A DNA stretch of 64,000 nucleotides, from positions 3,530,868-3,594,867 of the forward strand of contig NZ_KB235914.1 in the NCBI RefSeq assembly GCF_000332175.1. The letters run 5' to 3'. The stretch comes from Pseudanabaena sp. PCC 6802 (GTDB lineage Bacteria > Cyanobacteriota > Cyanobacteriia > Pseudanabaenales > Pseudanabaenaceae). The notes under the pieces were generated by a model. The model saw nothing but the letters and a program-made list of their open reading frames with translations. It had not been told where the DNA came from and did not search any database. The stretch's first letter is position 1. Every line of letters starts with the position of its first letter. The translations under genes and the position numbers were made by a program. Positions 47,596 to 54,420 of this stretch are shown one piece after another.

Positions 47596-48465
47596 TCAGT
47601 TTTGCAAGGCAAGGTTAAGAGAGCCATTAAGGTAAGCAGAACGGTGTTTGAGGACTTGTGGCACATTATCACGGTTCCATTGAGCGCCAGAGATTTTGAT
47701 GCGTCTAGCGATTTGCTTAACAGCAGATTCCACTGCGCCAGAACCAATAGAGCAAATCTGCTCGGTTTGGAAATACCAATAATCAGGAATACGATGGCGA
47801 TGCTTGTGCAGATAAGCAATAAAATTGATGCTCTGAGGACTAGCTAAGTGATTGAGCTCAGCAATAGCTGCAGTCACATTACCCCGCCACAAAAAAGCTT
47901 CGACCCCAGTCAAAAGTTGAGCTGTAGCCTCAATTTTATGCAGGTTTTCCACCAAATGGAACCAGTCCAAGATTTCATAGCGACTATCAGGTATAGAGAT
48001 CTGGGCAATAATATTCCAAATCCCATCATGTCCATCCCCAATACAGGTAACCATATCTGCTAAAGGCTGTCGATTTACCCAGTCTGTTAAGGCAATGTTA
48101 TCTTGAAATGTGGCAAATATGGCTTGTCCATGCAAGTTCACAGCTTTATAGTCCTTCCACTCACTTGGCTGTCCAAGTGGCGTGCGCAGTCTGATTCTGC
48201 CTCCATCGACACTTAATTCCTCGACCGACTCTTCTACCTCTAGGGGGCTAAATTCATGGCGATGCACCAGGCGCTGTTGTGTACTGCGCGATATTTGCAC
48301 TCCCATCAACATGGCTAAGTCTTTGGCGGCTTGTTCGTAGGATACATTCGCACTCAAGATCAGGCTACATCTTTCCACATACGGGCTCACCTGGCTATAG
48401 GGGGCTACTTTGAGCTTCTGCGCTTGCTTTTGCGTGAGGTGGAGCTGTCCGATGCTGCTTTGCAC
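47596..48465 (-). CDS. ISKra4-family transposase, main frame
   Basis: A 289-residue frame with the DDE-type core of ISKra4 transposases: ELSVDGGRIRLRTPLGQ, CIGDGHDGIWNI with an active-site Asp, LDWFHLVENLHKIE and the late IGSGAVESAVKQIARRIK with Glu. It probably opens at a GTG (48465) but needs the N-terminal frame for a full-length enzyme. The two frames overlap by about 60 bases in a -1 relation, compatible with programmed frameshifting or an inactivating indel. Confidence 0.85.
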   Translation of the reverse strand: MQSSIGQLHLTQKQAQKLKVAPYSQVSPYVERCSLILSANVSYEQAAKDLAMLMGVQISRSTQQRLVHRHEFSPLEVEESVEELSVDGGRIRLRTPLGQPSEWKDYKAVNLHGQAIFATFQDNIALTDWVNRQPLADMVTCIGDGHDGIWNIIAQISIPDSRYEILDWFHLVENLHKIEATAQLLTGVEAFLWRGNVTAAIAELNHLASPQSINFIAYLHKHRHRIPDYWYFQTEQICSIGSGAVESAVKQIARRIKISGAQWNRDNVPQVLKHRSAYLNGSLNLALQN

Positions 48466-48671
48466 TCGCCTGCGGCGTCCTGCTTCTGTGCCCGTAACTG
48501 TGCGGATAAAAAACTCCCTATTTCTGGGCTGACATGTTCGAGGATTTGCTGCCGCACAGCGATTTCGATCCCTTCCAAGCTGGTTAGTTGTTCCGATGGT
48601 GTATTCTGATAAAGGATGGCGGCAATAGCTTGAACGTGCGCTTGCATTTCTTTTTCCTGCTCTGGAGTCAT
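48405..48671 (-). CDS. ISKra4-family transposase, N-terminal frame
   Basis: An 88-residue frame starting MTPEQEKEMQAHVQAIAAIL with AAGGAG at good spacing. It ends in a Ser/Lys-rich tail that overlaps the start of the main transposase frame, which lies in the -1 frame. Read through by -1 slippage, the two would give a protein of about 360 residues. A CGCAAAAGC stretch in the overlap is the only A-rich spot, so frameshifting is possible but not proven. Confidence 0.7.
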   Translation of the reverse strand: MTPEQEKEMQAHVQAIAAILYQNTPSEQLTSLEGIEIAVRQQILEHVSPEIGSFLSAQLRAQKQDAAGECKAASDSSTSRKSKRRSSK

Positions 48672-48755
48672 GGTTGCTCTCCTTGGGGTTGGTTTCTCGT
48701 ATTCCTATCTTCTGATTTCTTCCCCCTTTTGGCTACCCATCTATATTAAGCATTA

Positions 48756-49292
48756 TTACTCAGTGCAAAGTTGAGATGCTCCCGAAATCTCTTCGAAAAA
48801 GATTTCTAAACCTGGTTTGCTAAAATCTAGCAACAGCACTGTGCGTACTAAATCAGAATCATTCCATGCTTCGTGCTCCGTTGTATCCTCAAAGATTAAG
48901 CAATGACCTTCTTGCCAATGCTTGACCTCTTCTCCAACTCTGAGCGTGCAATTTGGAGGAACAACCAGGCCGAGATGCAAACGAAATTCGTTCCTAGCCC
49001 ACCCTGTGTGAGCCTCAATATGGGTATGCGGTGCTAGGCGAGAAAATCCTGCCAAGGTTAGATTAGGAATGCTTTCTAAAATTTTTGCTGTTTGCGGACA
49101 GCGATCGCACGCTGCATTAATTCGCTTCCCTAATGCAAAAAGTCCAAATACCCTCCAATCACCTTGATACATCTCGCGTTGTACCCAAGGGTCAAAGATA
49201 TCCTGTGGTAATGCTAAATATTCATCTCGAATTACTTTCCACTGCTTTACCAGAGTGTCTGTGAAGTCAAATAGATCGGGGTCGTAAAACAT
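48756..49292 (-). CDS. Aspartyl/asparaginyl beta-hydroxylase family protein, 3' end altered by IS
   Basis: A 178-residue protein with the Fe(II)/2-oxoglutarate cupin core of aspartyl/asparaginyl hydroxylases. RLAPHTHIEAHTGW carries the first iron-binding His, NEFRLHLGLVVPPNC follows, and EDTTEHEAWNDSDLVRTVLLLDF carries the distal His and the 2-oxoglutarate-binding Arg. It would use O2 to hydroxylate an unknown target. The last eight residues and the stop come from the ISKra4 right end, so the native C-terminus is replaced, although the domain looks complete. Two FNR-type boxes lie 74-103 bp upstream, and the Crp/Fnr gene is adjacent. Confidence 0.82.
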   Translation of the reverse strand: MFYDPDLFDFTDTLVKQWKVIRDEYLALPQDIFDPWVQREMYQGDWRVFGLFALGKRINAACDRCPQTAKILESIPNLTLAGFSRLAPHTHIEAHTGWARNEFRLHLGLVVPPNCTLRVGEEVKHWQEGHCLIFEDTTEHEAWNDSDLVRTVLLLDFSKPGLEIFFEEISGASQLCTE

Positions 49293-49365
49293 CTTTTATT
49301 GCCTTATCATTTATCGGTGTCACCTAGTATAAATTCGCCCACTCAGATAAATAAAGAGGTTCTTT

Positions 49366-49395
49366 TTGATAAAAATCAAATTTGATAAAAATCAA
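49366..49395. promoter_or_regulatory. Two tandem FNR/CRP-type boxes TTGATAAAAATCAA
   Basis: Perfect TTGAT-N4-ATCAA palindromes occupy 49366-49379 and 49382-49395, 16 bp centre to centre. They lie upstream of the minus-strand hydroxylase gene and directly after the Crp/Fnr gene. The adjacent AAAGAGGTTC stretch is shared with the box at 52792, implying a common promoter architecture. TTGAT-N4-ATCAA is the established FNR consensus. Confidence 0.7.
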
Positions 49396-49405
49396 TTTGG
49401 AATGA

Positions 49406-49996
49406 TTAGTTGTTTATACGCTGGCGATTCTGCCAAGTAGAGCGAAGTCGGCTAAGATTTGCTTGTGCCATGCCTAGATAAGAAGCGAGATGTCCGAGTT
49501 TTACTTTTTTTAGAATATCTGGACGCCGATCGAGCACATTATCATAACGTTCGGCGGCAGACATCGATTGTAGAGAAAGTATACGTTCTTGACATTCCAT
49601 ATAATATCTTTCGGTTATTAAACGACCCAGCTTATTCCAAATAATATCTTTTTCATACAGAAATTGCAGAGTTTCGTAGCTAATCGAAATCAGCTTACAG
49701 TCTGAAATAGTTACAATTTTTTCAGGACTAGGCTTGCGCGATACAAAACTGTAAAAAGAACTAACAAAATCCCCTGCAAATCCAAACCATGCCGTTATTT
49801 CCTTACTATCCTGATAGTAAATTGCCCTTACCGTTCCCTCTTCTACAAAGTGCAAGTAGTTGGATGTCTCACCCAACTCCTGTAGAACTGCATTTTTAGG
49901 TAATTCTTGTCGCTTAACTAACTTGCTAAGCTCTTCTTGATGCTTAGAACTCAGGATGACAAATCGATCGAGTGCACTAAAGAGTTTTTGATGCAT
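49406..49996 (-). CDS. Crp/Fnr-family transcriptional regulator
   Basis: A 196-residue protein. Residues about 10-120 form a cyclic-nucleotide-binding-type beta roll (YLHFVEEGTVRAIYYQDSKEITAWFGFAGDFV). A long dimer helix follows, and the C-terminal helix-turn-helix (LGHLASYLGMAQANLSRLRS) provides Ser-Arg contacts. The phosphate-cassette RxS of true cAMP binders is not evident and there is no FNR cysteine cluster, so the ligand is unclear. It is followed at once by the two FNR-type boxes and the hydroxylase gene on the same strand. It is the obvious candidate reader of those boxes and of the one before the GUN4-linked membrane gene; this is inference. Confidence 0.85.
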   Translation of the reverse strand: MHQKLFSALDRFVILSSKHQEELSKLVKRQELPKNAVLQELGETSNYLHFVEEGTVRAIYYQDSKEITAWFGFAGDFVSSFYSFVSRKPSPEKIVTISDCKLISISYETLQFLYEKDIIWNKLGRLITERYYMECQERILSLQSMSAAERYDNVLDRRPDILKKVKLGHLASYLGMAQANLSRLRSTWQNRQRINN

Positions 49997-50115
49997 TATC
50001 TAATTTCTACTTTGAGTAAATTCATTCAACCTAGCAAGTGAGCCAACCATATGGCAACCAACTTTCTCTCTCAACAGATAACCTCGCTCTGTCCTAGTCG
50101 ATTAGTTTACTATGC

Positions 50116-50622
50116 TTACTTACCACTCAAGTCTCGCTCTAAGACAAGACATTGCCATCGCCAGCTTAAACCTCTAGTGATATGCATGTAGCATGGGGGG
50201 TTCCCTCTATGCCCTGGATAAGATGGGAGATATCCTTTTGCTACTGATTTAGGATTGTTAAAATGATAATTTATGCTATAATTCAATCCATTGAACCATC
50301 TTAGCTGTTTAAGGAAACACCGATCGAACTGATAAATTTCTTCTTGATTATATGATGGGAACGGCCAATAAATATTGGGATTTCCTAAATCTTCCCAAAC
50401 TTCCTTTTGCGAACTGTACCCGAACCAATTATTGCTGTAGTTTTGCCACAGGCGATCAAGAGCTATAAGTTCATTCAGTGGAAAGGCTCTAAGCTCATCA
50501 GGATATAGATCTCGAAATTCATTCACTCCTGAGATTTCGACTAGCTTACGACATGTTTCCTCATCAGCATTTTGCCATTCTCGATCTGCCAATGATTTCT
50601 CTAAGCAACTATAATCAATCAT
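50116..50622 (-). CDS. GUN4-domain protein, separated from its operon by an IS
   Basis: A 168-residue protein started at MIDYSCLEKSLADREW (50622); upstream codons come from the IS. Residues 3-85 match GUN4: ADEETCRKLVEISG, FPLNELIALDRLWQNYSNNWFGYSSQKEVWEDLG. GUN4 domains bind Mg-protoporphyrin/bilins and stimulate Mg-chelatase; many cyanobacterial proteins carry the domain without that role. The C-terminal part has a Pro/Gly-rich LPSYPGHRGNPP and an LSWRWQCLVLERDL ending. Removing the IS places its ATG 9 bp after the stop of the membrane-protein gene, so the pair was an operon. It may now lack its native promoter. Confidence 0.82.
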   Translation of the reverse strand: MIDYSCLEKSLADREWQNADEETCRKLVEISGVNEFRDLYPDELRAFPLNELIALDRLWQNYSNNWFGYSSQKEVWEDLGNPNIYWPFPSYNQEEIYQFDRCFLKQLRWFNGLNYSINYHFNNPKSVAKGYLPSYPGHRGNPPCYMHITRGLSWRWQCLVLERDLSGK

Positions 50623-50643
50623 CGCAATTACTTTACTAAGGAT

Positions 50644-52025
50644 GGGCATGACCAAAATTTGATGTAAAAGACAAAAGCTGATAAGGTTAATCAGTAGGGG
50701 TAAGGAATTAAGAGAAAGATTAAAGCATGAGTACATCAATAATCGAGAGTAATGAGAAATTTGTAACGCTTCAAATTACGATACCATACAGCAAATCATT
50801 TTTAGAGACGGAAACAAGCATTCAATCAGCGTTAAATGATGCAGGGACGGTAGCGAGTGGAGAAGCACTAAAACAGTTAGATACGGATGGATTGCCGATA
50901 GAAGTGGATGGAAAAAACTGGACGAGCAAGGGGAAACAGGCGAAAACATATCAAACACCCTATGGCAACATCAGCATCAGTCGACATGTTTATCAAGCGA
51001 GTACAGGAGGGGCAACATACTGTCCATTGGAAGTAGAGGCAAGGATCATCATCACTTCAACACCAAGATTAGCGAAGCAGATCAGTCACAAATATGCAGA
51101 AATGAGTAGCGTGAGGTTAGTTGAAGACTTACGCGAGAATCATGGAATCACAGTACATCGTTCATTTGTACAGACATTAGCCGAAGCAGTTGGCAGTATC
51201 GCGCTGAGCAAAGAGGAGGACTGGGCTTACCAAACACCAAAACTAGAGGTAGCAATTCCGACAGTGAGTATCGGATTAGATGGTACTTGTATGTTGTTAT
51301 GTGGTGAGGGCTATCGCCAAGCAATGGTGGGTACGATTAGCTTGTATGACCAATCAGGGGACAGGCAACACACAACTTACATAGCTGCCACCCCCGAATA
51401 TGGACGTGAGCGGTTTTTAGGACGACTGCAACGGGAAGTAGAGACTGTCAAGCAATTGTATCCCAATGCCCATTATCAAGGTTTAGCCGATGGTGCTCCC
51501 GAAAACTGGACTTTTCTAAATACCGTAACCGACACCCAAACATTGGACTTTTACCATGCCACCCAGTATTTAGACAAAGCAGCTAAGGCTCTTCATCCAC
51601 GTAACGAGCAGGCACAAAAAGCTTGGATGGATACCCATTGTCATGACCTTAAACATGAATTTGGAGGGGCTTCGAGGTTACTTGCAGAAATACAAACCAT
51701 TCAACCCAAGAGAGTTTCTCAATCCATTATTCAAGGACTTCAAGATGCTATTACTTATTTTCGCAATCATCATCATCAAATGCTTTATGCTGAAGCCATC
51801 TCCTCTAATTTACCAATCGGTTCCGGAGTCACCGAAGCTGCTTGCAAAGTAATTATTAAGGCTCGCTTGGGAGGGGCTGGCATGAAATGGAAAGATTGGG
51901 GTGCTTCTATCGTTTTGAGCCTTAGAACTTTGACTTATACCAAAGGTCGTTGGCAGCAATTCTGGTCTAATATCAATCGCTATGGTTTCTCCCTCTAATC
52001 CCTACATCAAATTATGGTCACACCC
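50644..52025 (+). mobile_element. ISKra4-family insertion sequence, 1382 bp, with perfect 8-bp target duplication
   Basis: The left end GGGCATGACCAAAATTTGAT (from 50644) and the right end, read in reverse, GGGTGTGACCATAATTTGAT, match at 20 of 23 bases over the full repeats. CTAAGGAT flanks both sides (50636-50643 and 52026-52033), a perfect target-site duplication, so the insertion is recent and simple. One intact transposase gene lies inside. It splits a two-gene unit (membrane protein and GUN4). Confidence 0.95.
50727..51998 (+). CDS. ISKra4-family transposase
   Basis: A 423-residue intact transposase with ISKra4 hallmarks: YGNISISRHVYQ and GGATYCPLE in the N-terminal part, then the DDE-type core with SIGLDGTCMLLCGEGY, QGLADGAPENW, LDFYHATQYL and the terminal IGSGVTEAACKVIIKARL. 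A single open frame, unlike the neighbouring ISKra4 copy that needs two frames. Together with clean ends and the target duplication it is probably an active element. Confidence 0.93.
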   Translation: MSTSIIESNEKFVTLQITIPYSKSFLETETSIQSALNDAGTVASGEALKQLDTDGLPIEVDGKNWTSKGKQAKTYQTPYGNISISRHVYQASTGGATYCPLEVEARIIITSTPRLAKQISHKYAEMSSVRLVEDLRENHGITVHRSFVQTLAEAVGSIALSKEEDWAYQTPKLEVAIPTVSIGLDGTCMLLCGEGYRQAMVGTISLYDQSGDRQHTTYIAATPEYGRERFLGRLQREVETVKQLYPNAHYQGLADGAPENWTFLNTVTDTQTLDFYHATQYLDKAAKALHPRNEQAQKAWMDTHCHDLKHEFGGASRLLAEIQTIQPKRVSQSIIQGLQDAITYFRNHHHQMLYAEAISSNLPIGSGVTEAACKVIIKARLGGAGMKWKDWGASIVLSLRTLTYTKGRWQQFWSNINRYGFSL

Positions 52026-52722
52026 CTAAGGATTGTTGCGATCTTAGCATTTTTGATACTGCTTTAGAATTTTCTAAGAGAGCCCAAAAAAGCCAAATAA
52101 ACCCTACCCTTAAAGCTATGATATATAATTTTCTAGTTAAAGGTAATAATTGTTCCTGCATTAAGTCTGAAAATACCCAAGGAGATGCAGCTATCATCAA
52201 CCCTATGCGAGTCCATAACACTGTAGTAAGGAGTCTTGGGAAACTAACTAAAATCTTGGTTAAAAAGAATGCAAAGATAAGAAATAAAATTCCAAAAACA
52301 AACTCTACTCCTTGATCGATGTAAAATATAGTTAAGTCGCCTTCATAGTATCTTTCGATAAATAAGCTCGTGTAGCTTGAAAAATAAATTGAAAATATTG
52401 GTCGACTGACTAAAGCCAAGCCAATAAAGAAAAAAAATATTCCTAGTATCCCTGGTGTTGCTAGACTAAATACATCCTTTTTAATCAGAACGCTATTCCG
52501 CTTGATAGTGCAGTTCATTAAGCCCGATAAGCCTGGCTTCAAGATAATATCGTACTTAATAATTTCATTGTCTTCACTTACTTCAAAATGGTGAGCGGAT
52601 GATATCCAAAAATTCAGTTTTTTAGAAACTATGTCGTTGTCGTAGTAGACATATTCCTGACCAGTTAAATTAAAAGCTAATTGTATATCGTGATTTCCAA
52701 TCCTAAAATTAATTCTATTCAC
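52018..52722 (-). CDS. Integral membrane protein of unknown function, last codons replaced by IS
   Basis: A 234-residue protein. Residues 1-85 are a soluble beta-rich segment (FRIGNHDIQLAFNLTGQEYVYY). At least four hydrophobic segments follow: LGIFFFFIGLALVS, FVFGILFLIFAFFLTKILV, IGLMIAASPWVF and IALRVGFIWLFWALL. The family is not recognised. Its stop TGA lies inside the IS; before insertion the frame read two further codons to TAA and the GUN4 ATG lay 9 bp on. An FNR-type box lies 70-83 bp upstream. So it led an operon with the GUN4 gene. Confidence 0.7.
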   Translation of the reverse strand: MNRINFRIGNHDIQLAFNLTGQEYVYYDNDIVSKKLNFWISSAHHFEVSEDNEIIKYDIILKPGLSGLMNCTIKRNSVLIKKDVFSLATPGILGIFFFFIGLALVSRPIFSIYFSSYTSLFIERYYEGDLTIFYIDQGVEFVFGILFLIFAFFLTKILVSFPRLLTTVLWTRIGLMIAASPWVFSDLMQEQLLPLTRKLYIIALRVGFIWLFWALLENSKAVSKMLRSQQSLGV

Positions 52723-52791
52723 ATCGCCTTCCTGATTTAGCTATGTCTTAAAGCATAAACCTTTACACATAGACAAGTAAAGAGGCTTTTT

Positions 52792-52805
52792 TTGATATAA
52801 ATCAA
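52792..52805. promoter_or_regulatory. FNR/CRP-type box TTGATATAAATCAA
   Basis: One TTGAT-N4-ATCAA palindrome upstream of the membrane-protein/GUN4 unit. It is flanked by AAAGAGGC, as is the hydroxylase-side box, at the same offset from the palindrome. Conservation beyond the palindrome suggests a common promoter design. Confidence 0.6.
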
Positions 52806-52910
52806 ATTTGGGAATATATAGCCATAAACAATAGGCTTAGGACAGGATGCAGGGTTAGCCCCCCTGCTGGGATGCATCCTCCCCGTCCTAACAGATCTAT
52901 CTACAGCTTA

Positions 52911-54092
52911 TTATCCCTTTACGCAAACGACCTGCTTCAGCGTTGCCACCACTTCCACCAGATCGGCCTGATTGCTCATCACCTGCTCGATGGGCTTGTA
53001 GGCTCCAGGAATCTCGTCAATAATCGCCTCATCCTTGCGGCACTCAACACCTGCTGTTTGTGCGATCAGGTCATCCAGTGTGAATTGATTTTTGGCCTTG
53101 TTGCGCGACATCAGGCGACCTGCGCCGTGACTGCAACTGCAATAGCTTTCCGCATTGCCCTTGCCCTTGACGATATAAGATTTCGCTCCCATCGAGCCTG
53201 GGATGATACCATAATCCTCCTCGCGAGCGCGGACGGCACCCTTGCGCGTTACGTAGACTTCCTCGCCATAGTGCATCTCCTTTTCGGCATAGTTATGGTG
53301 GCAGTTTACCTCCAGCAAGGCCCTGGTGGGCTTGCCACCGGCAAGGTGCTTCTCGATAATTTTCTTAAAGCGTGCCAGCATCACGTCGCGATTGAAGTGA
53401 GCGTAGTCCTGCGCCCATTGCAGATCGTGCCAATAGGCATCGAATGCAGAGGAATTGGAGACAAAGTAGGCTAGATCCGGATCGGGAAGAGAAGTGTCGG
53501 ATAGTCTGGCTAGATCTTTGGCAGTGTTGATATGGCATTGCGCCATCACGTTACCGATGCCGCGCGATCCTGAATGCAGCATTAGCCACACCTGGTCTTC
53601 AGCATCGAGACAGACTTCCAAAAAGTGATTGCCGCCCCCGAGCGAACCCATCTGACGCAGCGCCTTACCTTCTAGATCGCGCACGCCGGGATGCAGGTTT
53701 TTGAAGTCTCTCCAACCCTGCCAGTTCGTTACCGCCTTCTCGATCTCCTTATTTTCATTAAATCCCACCGGAATAGCAGCTTCGAGATCCAAACGAATCT
53801 TCTTCAACTTACCTTCCAGTTGAGTAGACTTAAATGGAGTCTTTACAGCAGCCATCCCACATCCAATATCAACTCCCACAGCCGCTGGGATAATCGCTTC
53901 TTTTGTAGCAATTACGGAACCCACTAAAGCTCCCTTACCCAAGTGTACGTCGGGCATCAAAGCAACGTGTTTGAAAACAAAGGGTAGTGAGGCGACGTTT
54001 CTCGCCATTTTCATCTCATCATGCCCGAGGTCGTGATTAGCCCAGGACAGTACGGGATTAGGTGTGGATATATTTAAATTTTCGTAGGGCAT
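52911..54092 (-). CDS. rtcB: RtcB-family RNA ligase
   Basis: A 393-residue protein when started at MPYENLNIS (54092), where AGGAG stands upstream; the frame opens 29 codons earlier without support. Metal and guanylylation residues are seen in ALMPDVHLGKGALVG, GVDIGCGMAAVKT (Mn-binding Cys), GGGNHFLEV, HSGSRGIGN and the C-terminal SHGAGRLMSR, where the His would accept GMP. RtcB joins 2',3'-cyclic phosphate or 3'-phosphate RNA ends to 5'-OH ends in tRNA repair or splicing. At 393 residues it is slightly shorter than the canonical length of about 480. No archease gene is adjacent. Confidence 0.93.
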   Translation of the reverse strand: MPYENLNISTPNPVLSWANHDLGHDEMKMARNVASLPFVFKHVALMPDVHLGKGALVGSVIATKEAIIPAAVGVDIGCGMAAVKTPFKSTQLEGKLKKIRLDLEAAIPVGFNENKEIEKAVTNWQGWRDFKNLHPGVRDLEGKALRQMGSLGGGNHFLEVCLDAEDQVWLMLHSGSRGIGNVMAQCHINTAKDLARLSDTSLPDPDLAYFVSNSSAFDAYWHDLQWAQDYAHFNRDVMLARFKKIIEKHLAGGKPTRALLEVNCHHNYAEKEMHYGEEVYVTRKGAVRAREEDYGIIPGSMGAKSYIVKGKGNAESYCSCSHGAGRLMSRNKAKNQFTLDDLIAQTAGVECRKDEAIIDEIPGAYKPIEQVMSNQADLVEVVATLKQVVCVKG

Positions 54093-54167
54093 AATCTTTG
54101 ACTCCTGACATTGAGAATTGAGAAGTATAGCGTTTTTTAATTGAGAACAGGTTTTATTGACGGAGTG

Positions 54168-54203
54168 AAGGGGTTCCACCCCTTCTTGGGGGCGTTGCCC
54201 CCA
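54168..54203. repeat. Two adjacent GC-rich hairpins between divergent genes
   Basis: AAGGGGT-TCC-ACCCCTT (54168-54184) and TGGGGGC-GTT-GCCCCCA (54187-54203) are perfect stems. They stand in the 328-bp gap between rtcB and the M48-like gene, both of which point away from it, so they are unlikely to be simple terminators. They look like a dispersed extragenic palindrome. Confidence 0.55.
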
Positions 54204-54420
54204 CCCCCCCCTACTCTTTCCGAATCTGAAAACCGCTATAGGAGTATAAGTTCAGCAGCATCTTTTGGGAAAGAGACTACCAGAGTAATAACCTCTATTC
54301 AGTCACTACATCTCAATTTGTTTATGCTACAACATGCTACAAGGAAATGCAAGATCCTATTGCCGATCGCACTAGACAAAGCTAACCTCAGAATATAGGG
54401 AATACACAAGGGCGATCGAT

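Larger units (their letters stand above)
47587..48783 (-). mobile_element. ISKra4-type insertion sequence, 1197 bp, with terminal inverted repeats
   Basis: The left end GGGAGCATCTCAGTTTTGCA matches the reverse complement of the right end (GGGAGCATCTCAACTTTGCA) at 18 of 20 bases. Inside are two overlapping minus-strand frames encoding an ISKra4-like transposase. The right end lies within the 3' end of the hydroxylase gene and supplies its last codons and stop. I see no clear target-site duplication, so flanking rearrangement is possible. Confidence 0.85.

Noticed and set aside
52872..53474. 200-codon ORF antisense to rtcB
   Set aside because: RtcB motifs are unambiguous on the other strand; the shadow has no recognisable feature.
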